Part shown: positions 9,601 through 18,558 of the stretch, piece after piece
Layout: every line of letters begins with the position of its first letter
Position numbering within the stretch: position 1 is the first letter of the stretch
Source: Rhizosphaericola mali
GTDB lineage: Bacteria; Bacteroidota; Bacteroidia; Chitinophagales; Chitinophagaceae
Reading direction: 5' to 3'
DNA: 64,000 nt
NCBI RefSeq assembly: GCF_004337365.2
Contig: NZ_CP044016.1
Location: 2,604,001 to 2,668,000 of the forward strand
The notes under the pieces: model-generated
Database searches by the model: none
The model's input: only the letters and a program-made list of their open reading frames with translations
Told to the model about the DNA's origin: nothing
Position numbers and translations under genes: made by a program

Positions 9601-10051
9601 TGGATTCAAATGCAAATTCAGTCAGTGATTTTTGACAAAATCCATGAATTGTCATAATTGCCACTTCATCTAAAAGCAATATGTTAGCTTTTAACCGCTG
9701 TAAAGTTTTTTCAATTTTATCAGGATGTTCTAGGAAAAATGCAAGAAGATTTTTATAAATATCAAATTCCGTTTTTTCAGATTCTGATAGTTGCTCCGTA
9801 TATTCAATACCTTGCTGTATTAATTCAATGAAATATAAAGCTTCTCTACAGAATTTATTAACGCGTGTTTTTAATTCTTCAACTGCACTTTTAGTAAAAG
9901 TTACCATTAATATCTCATTGATATTCAATTCATTTTCAATAATTAATCGAAGTACTAAAATACCAATAGAATAAGTTTTACCCGTACCTGCACTAGCTTC
10001 TATTAGATTTTTTTCACTTAACTCAATTGACCAAACTTTCAAATCTTTCAT
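6632..10051 (-). CDS. recB: UvrD-type helicase-nuclease, RecB-like (exodeoxyribonuclease V beta subunit)
   Basis: SF1A helicase fused to a RecB-family nuclease, acting at double-strand breaks. The N-terminus has the RecB-style Walker A EASAGTGKT (about 18-26). Then come VFVDEFQDTD (motif II, about 387), IGDSKQSIYAWRKAD (motif III), TIHKSKGLEYGIVICPE (motif V) and ENRRLIYVALTRAKA (motif VI). The C-terminal nuclease domain shows GKIDLLFEYEGKLYILDWKTN (about 1030-1047) and a QLIYTVA-like segment (YLIYTVAVKKY). At 1139 residues the length fits RecB. No recC or recD lies beside it, so partners must be elsewhere or it works as an AddA-like protein. It is monocistronic and divergent from hisA. Confidence 0.88.
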   Translation of the reverse strand: MKDLKVWSIELSEKNLIEASAGTGKTYSIGILVLRLIIENELNINEILMVTFTKSAVEELKTRVNKFCREALYFIELIQQGIEYTEQLSESEKTEFDIYKNLLAFFLEHPDKIEKTLQRLKANILLLDEVAIMTIHGFCQKSLTEFAFESKQLFGAELIQDTQPILENALNEFWRKNISTLSTDTLQNIGYQNIRENILKLVSTHLDGKFYANYDPNIDYAAKFKKVSMEDCKNQILAIYKISYEYVDNLLKNNVLSNLIENTDATKSAKKNYLEASDPIELCDVCWGKNGFKYNKVTNAFDPLLITHLEKIKYLSDADNLHKEASKIYRQNLYAWAIQEITDKYHNYLKTNNLLSYNDLISNMAKAVENSESFVTQLQKKYKAVFVDEFQDTDSEQYTIFQKTFGYNDAVIFLIGDSKQSIYAWRKADLDTYFEAKNNVGERIFSMKTNFRSGKNIIDKLNYFFQPYPDFDTFSFPDQTSPNRISYINVDAQKTSLEVTKNGEVESGLQLWSGNKNEVLINKAVQLTHQLLTDTSYKIQDGKKAKKIEPKDIGIIVRTNSKGSEIKKELSRIGIPSVMLYDQKVLTSDEAKSMYYLLEAIIEPKINNIFKVLKSNILNYENEKILHLDTEDLVQRFYQLRNKWGDKGIYPTLQAFFIQFDIEGKLKSQNASDRIWANVTQIAEILNKAEQKQNLKEEDLRNWLKKRMDGREEQGDEYLMRIESDENAVTIITIHKSKGLEYGIVICPEVDFSDNVKSEFVTFKDGKNFVTKEQAFLTEIEAANFSLELEQENRRLIYVALTRAKAQCHVLSSTWNPNSTMNYYYNSISNDIIEIQYIETIDLYKLSQYKPTKVSTTTIENRIELSCFKDDPWFKLSYTAIAAHHLGIPKERSKEFKNAYDEFIFSKLKFGALAGNLLHDILEKIDFVDSVGLYNNNVIKDTLHSYFPQNVEEYILPIQALIKNILNADILIDNQHIKLNTVIRNKRLSELEFDFPIRNFEFELLEHFSQEKRAVLLKLSSEKEVDGMMNGKIDLLFEYEGKLYILDWKTNYLGYELDDYVDERLFSAMNENNYHLQYLIYTVAVKKYIESRGMSYEQNFGGVIYLFLRGVRSDTSYGVFTAKPDLEEIIRLEHVLSNT

Positions 10052-10179
10052 ACCAATATATCAAAATAGGATTGAATTCTAAAAGTAAAGGATTTCAAAA
10101 CACTTAAAAAAAGGATTTCAATTTTTTCCTAATAATAAAAGAATAGGATAATTTTATAATTCATTAAAATAGACCAAAT

Positions 10180-10896
10180 ATGCAAATCATTCCAGCCATA
10201 GATATCATAGAAGGAAAGTGTGTAAGATTAACGCAAGGTGATTATAGTCAAAAAACGATTTACAATGAAAATCCTGTGGAAGTAGCTAAAGAATTTGAAA
10301 ATGCGGGTTTAAAAAGATTGCACTTAGTTGATCTCGATGGTGCGAAAGCTGGGGAAGTTAAAAACTGGCAAGTGTTAGAAAATATTGCAAATCAGACTGA
10401 TATGATTATTGATTTTGGTGGTGGTATCAAAAAAGATAAAGATGTCGATATTGTTCTGAATAGCGGTGCATCTTTTGCAACGATCGGAAGTATTGCAGTA
10501 AAAAATCCTGATTTATTCAAATATTGGATCAAAACTTATGGAGCAGAATTGTTCCTTTTGGGTGCGGATGTAAAAGGCGAAAATATTGCGATAGATGGTT
10601 GGTTAAATACTACAGACATTTCAGTTTTTAACTTTTTGGAAGATTATATACAAGCTGGGATTACCAATGTTTTTTGTACTGATGTAAGCAAAGATGGACT
10701 TTTACAGGGGCCTTCCATTGATCTATACAAACGTATTATTGAAAAATTTCCTCAGATTTTCTTTATTGCAAGTGGTGGTGTGAGCAATGTAGATGACCTA
10801 AAAGAATTAGAAGAAATTGGTTGTAATGCTGCAATTGTGGGTAAAGCTATATATGAACAAAAAATTGAATTAGAAGAACTTACATATTTTATTTAA
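10180..10896 (+). CDS. hisA: Phosphoribosylformimino-5-aminoimidazole carboxamide ribotide isomerase (HisA)
   Basis: Fourth step of histidine synthesis: an Amadori rearrangement of ProFAR to PRFAR. This is a (beta/alpha)8 barrel of 238 residues with Asp8 (IPAIDII) and Asp130 (LLGADVKG) as the catalytic pair. Phosphate-binding loops are GGGIK (80-84) and ASGGVSN. The segment TDVSKDGLLQGPS favours HisA over HisF. It lies alone rather than in a his operon, followed after 8 bp by an exported propeller protein with which it may be co-transcribed. Call firm. Confidence 0.95.
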   Translation: MQIIPAIDIIEGKCVRLTQGDYSQKTIYNENPVEVAKEFENAGLKRLHLVDLDGAKAGEVKNWQVLENIANQTDMIIDFGGGIKKDKDVDIVLNSGASFATIGSIAVKNPDLFKYWIKTYGAELFLLGADVKGENIAIDGWLNTTDISVFNFLEDYIQAGITNVFCTDVSKDGLLQGPSIDLYKRIIEKFPQIFFIASGGVSNVDDLKELEEIGCNAAIVGKAIYEQKIELEELTYFI

Positions 10897-10904
10897 ATAA
10901 AAAT

Positions 10905-11924
10905 ATGAGACTAAAACTACTATTATTATTTTCTATTCTTGGAGGAATATGTTCTACAAATGCGCAGAAGATTACCATATTAACACAACACGGAAAGGAA
11001 TCTTTTCGTGGATTAAGTGTTGTAAATGATTCTATTGCTTGGGTAAGTGGGACACATGGAAATGTAGGAAAATCAATTGATCATGGTAAAACTTGGGAAT
11101 GGTTTACAATATCAGAATGTGACAAATGTGATTTTCGTTCGATCCAAGCATTTGATAATAATACAGCAATTGTTGTAGCCATCGATACCCCTTCTTTTAT
11201 TTTCAAAACTAAAGATGGAGGAAAAACTTGGAACAAGGTGTGGGAAAGTCATACGTCCGGAATGTTTTTGGATGCTTGTCATTTCGTTGGAAAAAATGGA
11301 TATGTAATTGGCGATCCGGTTGATGGTCAAATATTTACCTTAGAGACAATGAATCAAGGTGAAACATGGAAGCCAGTTCAAATATTTGCTCAACCACAAA
11401 CAAATGAAGCATTTTTTGCATCGTCTGCGTCCAATATTGTATTTAGTAAAAAGATTGCTCCAATCGCCGTTTCGGGTGGAGAACATGCATCTCTTTTTTA
11501 CAAAAAGAAATCTTACAGATTACCGATCACACAAGGAAAAACATCTACTGGTGCAAATTCTATTGTTTTAAATAACAATAAATTAGAAAATATAGCTGCC
11601 ATTATTGTTGGTGGAGATTTTATGAACAAAGAAAGTTCGGATAGTAATATTGTTCTGGTAAAGAAATCCTTTTTCCTAAATCCAAATGTATCTGCATTTC
11701 AATTATCCAAAACACCACCAAAAGGTTATAAAAGTTCTGTTACACAAATAAATAACGAGACATTTATTGCAACGGGCACCTCTGGGACGGATATTTCGAA
11801 TGATGAAGGGGTAAATTGGAAACATATTTCAGATCAACCATTTCATGTGATACAATCTGTTTTTAAGGGAAATTGGATTGTTTTAGCTGGCCCAAATGGA
11901 ATAGTTGCTAACTTAAGTTTTTAA
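10905..11924 (+). CDS. Exported beta-propeller protein with BNR/YCF48-like repeats
   Basis: Signal peptide (MRLKLLLLFSILGGICSTNAQ) followed by repeated blade motifs with Asp-box character: SIDHGKTWEWF, TKDGGKTWNKV, ETMNQGETWKPV, SNDEGVNWKHI. This resembles the YCF48 / photosystem-II-stability-factor-like propellers common in Bacteroidota. No catalytic residues of sialidases are recognisable, so binding or a structural role is more likely than hydrolysis. It sits 8 bp after hisA and 25 bp before the DUF3943 gene, probably in one transcript. Specific function unknown. Confidence 0.75.
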   Translation: MRLKLLLLFSILGGICSTNAQKITILTQHGKESFRGLSVVNDSIAWVSGTHGNVGKSIDHGKTWEWFTISECDKCDFRSIQAFDNNTAIVVAIDTPSFIFKTKDGGKTWNKVWESHTSGMFLDACHFVGKNGYVIGDPVDGQIFTLETMNQGETWKPVQIFAQPQTNEAFFASSASNIVFSKKIAPIAVSGGEHASLFYKKKSYRLPITQGKTSTGANSIVLNNNKLENIAAIIVGGDFMNKESSDSNIVLVKKSFFLNPNVSAFQLSKTPPKGYKSSVTQINNETFIATGTSGTDISNDEGVNWKHISDQPFHVIQSVFKGNWIVLAGPNGIVANLSF

Positions 11925-11949
11925 TAATAACTAATTGTTAATTAAGGCA

Positions 11950-13395
11950 ATGAGAAAGTTAATTTTATTTTTCTTAGGGATTATTGGTCTACAACATATT
12001 GCAATCTCACAATATACTGAACCAACTAAGAAGAAAGACCCTTATCAAAATACGCACGTATTCACCTATCATCCTGATACTATTTATGCACATAGATTTA
12101 GAGCGGATGTAACAGATTCTACCAAGCGTAGATTTTGGAAAGCTGCAGGAACATTTGCATTGTTAGAAGCGCTTCCTCAAGTCTATGATCGCTATATAGC
12201 CAAACAAGATTATGCAAAGATTTCCTTTAAAACGATTGGTGATCATTTCAAATTTAGTAGTTGGACTTGGGATGATGATGGTTTTACAGAAAATCAATTT
12301 GGACATCCCTATCATGGTAATTTGTTTTTCAATGCTTTTAGAAACAATGGTTATAGTTATTGGGAATCCGTACCGGCGGCATTTCTTGGAAGCTATATAT
12401 GGGAAACTTATGCCGAAAATCAAAAGCCTGCACCTAATGATTTGATTAACACAACTTTAGGTGGATTCACTTTGGGTGAAATGACTTACCGGATTGCACA
12501 CAAAATCATCAATCCACACAAAAAAGGCAAAAAACGCTTTTTTAGAGAAGCATTTGCAACAATGATTAATCCGGTAATGGGATTTAGTCGTTTGACAGAT
12601 GGACAATGGGGCAAGTATTATGATCAACCAGAATATACTGATCCAGCATTTGTCACGGGTTCGCTTGACGTAGGTTTGAGGAGATTTAATACCAATAGCA
12701 ACAATGCATTAGAAAGTGGCAAAAATGATTTTTTCATACGTGCAGCGTTAAATTATGTTGATTCTACGGCTTCTTTGAAAACGCCATTTAGAGAGTTTTA
12801 CGTACGAGCAGAATTAAGTAATGACGATAGTGCCAAAATTAATAATGTTAGTGTTTACGGTTCGCTTGCGGCTTGGGATATTGGCGGCGATGAGAATTCC
12901 ATTCAGCGCTTGATGATTACTGTCAATTACGATATGTTTCATAATGTCGCATTTTATTATGGTGGTCAAGGTTTAAACGTAAACTGGCAGACGCATCATT
13001 ATTTACGCAAAGCGGACATCAGCGGCATTTTGGGTATTGGAGGTATTGCATTAGCTGCCATTCCAGATGATTATTTGCATTATGGAGAATTTAGAAGATA
13101 TGATTATGCGAGTGGTGGAAGTGTCGTGGCAAATGGATCATTGAATTTGGATAAAAAATTCTTTGCGAGTGTGGTTTATCGTGGAGCCTATTTAAAAACG
13201 ATTAATGGATTGAAAGAATCGAGTTATTTTTTAAATACCTATTATGTGGATGCCGGCTACCGCATTTGGAAAGATCTAAGTATCAATGCAGAATATGCCA
13301 ATTACTCATTGCATGGCATGTTCAAAAATTATCCTGATTACGTGAAAAAATATCCCATGTTACGTGTATTTGTTCGCTACTTGATTCATCAATAA
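11950..13395 (+). CDS. DUF3943-family outer-membrane-associated protein
   Basis: The protein has a signal peptide (MRKLILFFLGIIGLQHIAISQ). Its central block QFGHPYHGNLFFNAFRNNGYS, then WESVPAAFLGSYIWE and NDLINTTLGGFTLGE, matches my recollection of DUF3943. The C-terminal half has alternating hydrophobic beta strands and ends in an aromatic residue pattern compatible with an outer-membrane barrel. I start it at the ATG at 11950. The open frame reaches a TTG at 11935, but AAGG just before the ATG supports the later start (481 aa). It is probably co-transcribed with hisA and the propeller gene. Function unknown in the family. Confidence 0.75.
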   Translation: MRKLILFFLGIIGLQHIAISQYTEPTKKKDPYQNTHVFTYHPDTIYAHRFRADVTDSTKRRFWKAAGTFALLEALPQVYDRYIAKQDYAKISFKTIGDHFKFSSWTWDDDGFTENQFGHPYHGNLFFNAFRNNGYSYWESVPAAFLGSYIWETYAENQKPAPNDLINTTLGGFTLGEMTYRIAHKIINPHKKGKKRFFREAFATMINPVMGFSRLTDGQWGKYYDQPEYTDPAFVTGSLDVGLRRFNTNSNNALESGKNDFFIRAALNYVDSTASLKTPFREFYVRAELSNDDSAKINNVSVYGSLAAWDIGGDENSIQRLMITVNYDMFHNVAFYYGGQGLNVNWQTHHYLRKADISGILGIGGIALAAIPDDYLHYGEFRRYDYASGGSVVANGSLNLDKKFFASVVYRGAYLKTINGLKESSYFLNTYYVDAGYRIWKDLSINAEYANYSLHGMFKNYPDYVKKYPMLRVFVRYLIHQ

Positions 13396-13454
13396 GATTT
13401 ATTCAAACTTAAAAAATTTATTCTAAACTACTAACAATTAAAACCTTAAGAAAT

Positions 13455-14468
13455 ATGACTACAAATAATGTTATTCGACTAAAACAGTTGGTCGCAGACC
13501 CTGAAGCATATATCAAAGAAATGATACAACTTCATCCTGGTTCCAATCACAACAAGGAAGCAGGCTCCTTTATTATTCAAAATGACATTATCAATTCAGC
13601 CCTTCGATATCGATGGTTAGAAGAAGGTCTATTCCTTTTTTGCTTTGAAAGTTTTAGCCCGATCGATGCTCATTTTGAATTTGTGGAAAATCCTTCGGCG
13701 GAATATTTTTCCATCATATTTTATTTTACAGAATCGAGTTCGCATACGCCTTTTTATGTAAAAACAACTGAAGGCATTTATTCGGATGACCAATGTGCAT
13801 TATTTTTCAACGGAAATCTCAATGCGGAAATATTTTTAAAGGCACATCATAAGGCTTTTGGATTAAGAGTAGACCTTCACCATAATTGGTTGAAAAAAAA
13901 TATCCAAATAGATACTTTACCCAAGGATTCTGTATTTCTCAATATTTTTACAAAAAACCAAACGAGTTACACGCATACCAACTGCAGATCCTATATTTCA
14001 CCAATACAGTCAATCTGCGATCAAGTAAAAGAAGGAAAATCTCCATTTACGAACTTACTAATTAAAAAAGAGGTATTCCAACTCATTATTGATTATATCC
14101 AAGATTTAAATAAAATAAGTATCTCAATATCTGAAAAAAATGACACTTCTACCCTTTCGGATTTGTCTTTACAAAATGCGCTGAAATACATGAAAAATAA
14201 TATTTATGAAAAATTTCCAGGCTCAGATTTTTTAGCTGAAAAATGTGGATTATCTGAAAGCAATTTTTCCAAAAAATTCAAACATACATTTCACGTAAAT
14301 GCGAGCACCTATTATAAGGAATTACAAATGAAGGAAGCTGTACAACTCTTAAACCTTGGCAAACGAGTCAAATTTGTTGCACATAAATTGGGTTATCAAA
14401 ATGTCGCATCCTTTGGCAGAGCATTTAAATTACATTTTGGAAAAAGTCCAGCCAGTTCGGTTGAATAA
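13455..14468 (+). CDS. AraC-family transcriptional regulator
   Basis: 337 residues. The last 100 form an AraC/XylS double helix-turn-helix: LAEKCGLSESNFSKKFKHTF for the first and VKFVAHKLGYQNVASFGRAFKLHFGKSPAS for the second, with the usual F-R/K-x-x-F-G-x-S-P ending. The N-terminal 230 residues look like a cupin-like or helical sensor region that I cannot assign. The gene precedes a 368-bp gap with two large inverted repeats, then the hydrolase island on the same strand. It may therefore regulate that island, but this is only a positional inference. Confidence 0.88.
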   Translation: MTTNNVIRLKQLVADPEAYIKEMIQLHPGSNHNKEAGSFIIQNDIINSALRYRWLEEGLFLFCFESFSPIDAHFEFVENPSAEYFSIIFYFTESSSHTPFYVKTTEGIYSDDQCALFFNGNLNAEIFLKAHHKAFGLRVDLHHNWLKKNIQIDTLPKDSVFLNIFTKNQTSYTHTNCRSYISPIQSICDQVKEGKSPFTNLLIKKEVFQLIIDYIQDLNKISISISEKNDTSTLSDLSLQNALKYMKNNIYEKFPGSDFLAEKCGLSESNFSKKFKHTFHVNASTYYKELQMKEAVQLLNLGKRVKFVAHKLGYQNVASFGRAFKLHFGKSPASSVE

Positions 14469-14526
14469 AATTCAATTTAGATTTTCTGCATAGTTTTTTA
14501 CGCCCTTAGCATATTTCCCCATTCTA

Positions 14527-14572
14527 CATTCGCATTATCTAACAACCTTAAATAGAATAGATTATGCGAATG
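14527..14572. repeat. Inverted repeat, 14 of 15 bases matching
   Basis: CATTCGCATTATCTA (14527-14541) and TAGATTATGCGAATG (14558-14572) are complementary except at one position, with a 16-nt spacer. No T run follows. It could be a regulator binding site or an RNA hairpin in the AraC mRNA 3' region. Confidence 0.7.
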
Positions 14573-14695
14573 ATTACTACTGCCGATTTTTTATCGGTAT
14601 TACGACTGATTTTCTGCTATACAAATAGTAGAAATAATATCATCCGCACCATAATTCATTCTACTTAATAAGAGTCTTTTAGCCTACCGCTGCTT

Positions 14696-14759
14696 AACCT
14701 TGATCAATACAGATTTACCCTAAACTTTTAAAAAATAAAATCAATGTATGATCAAGGTT
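14696..14759 (+). terminator. Long-loop hairpin with T-rich tail, possible terminator of the AraC gene
   Basis: AACCTTGATCA (14696-14706) pairs perfectly with TGATCAAGGTT (14749-14759), followed by TTCTTTT. The inner part can extend with ATACA/TGTAT. The 42-nt loop is long for a normal terminator, so a regulatory role remains possible. Confidence 0.45.
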
Positions 14760-14836
14760 TTCTTTTAAACTCAAGAGCGCCCAAATAAAGCAAAATCCAT
14801 TTTCCCTTCCCCCTTTTATTAAAAAAACAAATCCGA

Positions 14837-16720
14837 ATGAAACACATAAGGAAATATATATTATTGATTTGGATATCGATATATATATGCAATCTAACTC
14901 AGTTAATGGCACAATACGCTGTGAGCCAAAAAGCCTTTGCTTTTTTGGATATAAGAGAAATTACGGCTTCCATGCAACCTCATTTAGCTAATTTCAAAAC
15001 GTTTGCAGAAATAAGTTCAATGAACGACTCTATTAAATTACATCAATTATTTGATCAATATTTCAAAGAATCTAATGTTCTAAGTCCGCTTAATGCCACT
15101 TTTAATGGCGTGGATGGTTATAATGATTTACTCCCTGCGGATGACGATTTACAGCTAAAAAAAATACATTTATTTTATGCCAATTACCTTTCCCAATTGC
15201 AAGGATTTTCTAAGAATACTTTGAGTAAAGAAGATAAAATTAGCTATGAAATTTTAGAAAATGATTTGAAAACGGCTTTGCTTTTAGAAAAATATCATGC
15301 GGAATATATGCCCATTACACAATTTTGGAGTTTACCTAGTTTTTTCGCAATGTTGGGTTCTGGAAATTCTGCGCAACCTTTCAAAACCGTGAAAGATTAT
15401 GACGACTGGCTGAAACGTTGTAAAGCTTACGTTCGTTGGTCTGATGTAGCCATAGAAAACATGCGGAAAGGCATCAAAGATGGATATGTTTTACCAAAAT
15501 CCTTAGTCGTAAAAACTATTCCCCAACTTACATCCTTGTCTAAGATAGATGATAGTTCATCTTTTTATGGCCCAATAAGGAATTTCCCAAAAGACTTTTC
15601 TGAAAATGATCAATTACGTCTTACGCAAGAGTTCAAAAAAATAATTCCTAATGAGGTCATTGTTTCCAACCAAAAATTGCTCACATTTTTCCAAAATGAA
15701 TATTTACCCAATGCACGATTAACTTCTGGAATTAACGCTTTGCCAAATGGAATGAAGATGTATAAAGATTTCATTTTTGCAAATACCACAACGCACAAAG
15801 CACCTGAAGAAGTATATCAATTGGGGCTTTCAGAAGTGGCAAGAATTACGGCCGAAATGGAGAAAATCAAAACCCAAATTGGCTTCAAAGGCTCACTTCT
15901 AGAATTGTTTGAGTTTATGAAAACCGACCGACAGTTTTATCCTTTCACAACAGATCAGGAAGTTTTGGATGCTTATCAAACAGTTTACAATACAATAAAA
16001 CCCAGTCTTCCGAAATATTTCGGCATTTTCCCACAAACGCCTTTTGAAATCCGCAAAATTGAAGATTTCAGGGCTGCATCGGCTTCACCGCAATATTTTC
16101 CAGGAGATTTGCCAAGCAACCGCCCAGGTATTTTTTATGTGCCGATTCTTGACCCAACAAAAATCAACATTACCAATATGGATATGGAAGCTGTATTTCT
16201 CCACGAAGCCATTCCGGGTCATCATTTTCAGAATAGTATTCAGTATGAAAACACCGCCGTACCTAAATTTCGTCAAAAATATTGGAATAGTGCTTTTGGG
16301 GAAGGCTGGGCTTTATATACCGAAAGTCTGGGAAAAAATTTGGGTGTTTATACCAATCCTTATCATCAGCTGGGCGCATTGGGAGCGGAAATGCATCGTG
16401 CGATTCGATTGGTTGTAGATGCAGGGTTGCATACAGGAAAGATGACGCGCGAAGAAGCGATAAAATATATGATGAACCACGAACCGGTTTCCGAACAGTT
16501 TGCCACCTCAGAAATCGAGCGTTATATGGCGATGCCTGCACAAGCACTTTCATATAAAATCGGACAATTAAAAATCATCGAACTGCGGGATAAATACAAA
16601 AAACAACTAGGCGATAAATTCAATATTCGGAATTTTCACGATGCGATTTTGAAAGGCGGTTGTATGCCTTTGATGGTATTTGAAAATTATATGAACGACT
16701 GGGCGAATAAAATAAAATAA
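14837..16720 (+). CDS. DUF885-family secreted metallopeptidase-like protein
   Basis: The 627-residue protein starts with a signal peptide that ends near LMAQ. The DUF885 hallmark HEAIPGHHFQ is at about 456-465. Further family segments are FGEGWALYTESLG and the C-terminal KGGCMPLMVFENYM. Family members are predicted zinc peptidases, related to M3/M32-type folds, probably active on peptides in the periplasm. It is the first gene of the island and lies 14 bp before the S12 hydrolase gene. The two ends differ visibly in base composition: bases 15001-15060 have 15 G+C of 60, and 16381-16440 have 30 of 60. Substrate unknown. Confidence 0.85.
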   Translation: MKHIRKYILLIWISIYICNLTQLMAQYAVSQKAFAFLDIREITASMQPHLANFKTFAEISSMNDSIKLHQLFDQYFKESNVLSPLNATFNGVDGYNDLLPADDDLQLKKIHLFYANYLSQLQGFSKNTLSKEDKISYEILENDLKTALLLEKYHAEYMPITQFWSLPSFFAMLGSGNSAQPFKTVKDYDDWLKRCKAYVRWSDVAIENMRKGIKDGYVLPKSLVVKTIPQLTSLSKIDDSSSFYGPIRNFPKDFSENDQLRLTQEFKKIIPNEVIVSNQKLLTFFQNEYLPNARLTSGINALPNGMKMYKDFIFANTTTHKAPEEVYQLGLSEVARITAEMEKIKTQIGFKGSLLELFEFMKTDRQFYPFTTDQEVLDAYQTVYNTIKPSLPKYFGIFPQTPFEIRKIEDFRAASASPQYFPGDLPSNRPGIFYVPILDPTKINITNMDMEAVFLHEAIPGHHFQNSIQYENTAVPKFRQKYWNSAFGEGWALYTESLGKNLGVYTNPYHQLGALGAEMHRAIRLVVDAGLHTGKMTREEAIKYMMNHEPVSEQFATSEIERYMAMPAQALSYKIGQLKIIELRDKYKKQLGDKFNIRNFHDAILKGGCMPLMVFENYMNDWANKIK

Positions 16721-16734
16721 TTAAAATTAATAAT

Positions 16735-18546
16735 ATGAAACTATCTAATTTAGGTATCCTATTTTATGGATTACTTGTTGTGACTACAACTATACAAGCG
16801 CAAGAGAAATCCACAAAAGACACTATAAATATCAATATCGAAAAACAACTTAGAGGTTTTGATGAATATGGTAACCAACTACTCAAAGATTGGAATTGCC
16901 CAGGTATTGGTGTAGGAATTGTATATAAAGGAAAATTGGTTTACGTAAAAGGCTTTGGTTATCGGGATTATGGAAAAAAACTTCCGATTACAGCAAATAC
17001 ATTATTTCAAATTGCGTCAAATACCAAATTATTTACGGCTATATCTGCGGGAATGCTAGTAGATCAAGGAAAATTAACGTGGGACAATCCCATAAAAAAC
17101 GACGTCCCATCACTTAATTTTTATAATAATGAACTGAACAATAATGTCACACTTCGGGATATATTAGGTCACAGGACAGGTATATCTCGACATGATTTGA
17201 TTTGGTATAAAGCTACTACCACTAGAAAACAAATATTTGACAAAGTAAAATATCTCGAACCCTCTGCTCCTATGAGGACGAAATTTTTATACAACAATAT
17301 TCTATATGCATCTGTGGGAGAAATCATTGAATTGAAAAGTGGTAAAACTTGGGAATCTTTTGTAAAAGATCAAATATTTACACCATTAGGAATGAATACC
17401 TCTGGGTTTGAACTTTCAGAAAAGAAAAATACGGGAGATTATGTAGTTCCTTACAACGAAAAACGAGATACTAACACATTATACCAAATTCCAATATTTG
17501 ATTTTGTAAATGGCATGGGGCCTGCAGGGACGATTGTTTCCAATATTAATGAACTTTCCCATTGGGTAATTGCATTGATGAATAAAGGCAAATATGATGG
17601 CAAACAAGTGATTCCTGAGGATGTTATATCCGCCACATTACAACCATCTCTATCCTTACCAAATTCTGAACTTTACACAGAATTACAAAATCCCTACTAT
17701 GGAATGGGGAGAGAGGTTGGCTCTTATCGTGGTAATGTATTATGGTTTCATGGCGGAGATATCGATGGCATGCATTCGCAAATCTCTATGATGCCCAATA
17801 AAGATATTGGTGTAATCGTTTTTGTGATTGGCGATCAGAGTTATCCCTTGTACAATACGGTAACATACAACGTATATGAGCGTCTACTAGGTTTGTCACT
17901 TACACCTTGGAATGAAAGAAAATTAAAAGATCATATAGCAGAAAAACAAGCAGATAAGGAAGCTAGATCTAAAGTTAATAATAGTCAAGTATCTAATACA
18001 AAGCCATCTCATCCTATAGAAGATTATCTTGGTGATTTTGATAACGAGCCTTATGGATTAATTTCTATTTCAAAAAAAGACACTGGATTACAATTTCAAC
18101 TACATCAACTTATTTTACCGTTGCATCATTATCATTATGATAGATTCGATACGGATAATGATCCGGATTTAGGACAATATTCCATTAATTATCGTACGAA
18201 TCCTCAAGGAGATATTGATGGTTTTACTATTTCATTAGACGAAGGGGAAGTTTTTTTTAATAAAAAAGTGGATTCTAGTCTCACTGATCCTAAAACCTTA
18301 GGATTGTATATAGGAAAATATGAATCTGGTGGATCCATAGTCACAGTTTCCTTGAAAAATGAAAATCAATTATTTCTTTCCATTCCAGGGCAACCAGATT
18401 ATCAGTTAATTCCTTACAAGAAAAATCAATTCAAACTAAAAGAGTTTTCCGATATTAAAATGGTATTTAAAGTAGAAAATAACAAAGTCATTTCCATGAC
18501 GCAAATATCAAGTAGTGGCGAATCCGAATTTAAAAAGAAAGACTAA
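16735..18546 (+). CDS. Secreted serine hydrolase, S12 / class C beta-lactamase fold, with C-terminal DUF3471-like domain
   Basis: The signal peptide ends at TIQAQ. The catalytic fold shows SxxK as SNTK (Ser about 95), YxN as YNN (about 185) and HGGDIDGM in the KTG position (about 338). The remaining 200 residues look like the DUF3471 accessory domain often attached to Bacteroidota S12 proteins. Relatives include D-aminopeptidases, esterases and D,D-peptidases, so true beta-lactam hydrolysis should not be assumed. The gene is tightly placed between DUF885 and M13 (14 and 12 bp) and probably shares their transcript. Two paralogues lie 12-14 kb further on. Confidence 0.88.
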   Translation: MKLSNLGILFYGLLVVTTTIQAQEKSTKDTININIEKQLRGFDEYGNQLLKDWNCPGIGVGIVYKGKLVYVKGFGYRDYGKKLPITANTLFQIASNTKLFTAISAGMLVDQGKLTWDNPIKNDVPSLNFYNNELNNNVTLRDILGHRTGISRHDLIWYKATTTRKQIFDKVKYLEPSAPMRTKFLYNNILYASVGEIIELKSGKTWESFVKDQIFTPLGMNTSGFELSEKKNTGDYVVPYNEKRDTNTLYQIPIFDFVNGMGPAGTIVSNINELSHWVIALMNKGKYDGKQVIPEDVISATLQPSLSLPNSELYTELQNPYYGMGREVGSYRGNVLWFHGGDIDGMHSQISMMPNKDIGVIVFVIGDQSYPLYNTVTYNVYERLLGLSLTPWNERKLKDHIAEKQADKEARSKVNNSQVSNTKPSHPIEDYLGDFDNEPYGLISISKKDTGLQFQLHQLILPLHHYHYDRFDTDNDPDLGQYSINYRTNPQGDIDGFTISLDEGEVFFNKKVDSSLTDPKTLGLYIGKYESGGSIVTVSLKNENQLFLSIPGQPDYQLIPYKKNQFKLKEFSDIKMVFKVENNKVISMTQISSSGESEFKKKD

Positions 18547-18558
18547 ATCATACCAACT

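Larger units (their letters stand above)
14469..14836. other. 368-bp gap with two long inverted repeats, no gene
   Basis: No credible ORF was seen on either strand. The gap holds an imperfect 15-bp inverted repeat (14527-14572), a small CCGAT/ATCGG hairpin near 14583-14598 and a terminator-like 11-bp inverted repeat (14696-14759). It separates the AraC-type regulator from the hydrolase island. Confidence 0.7.
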
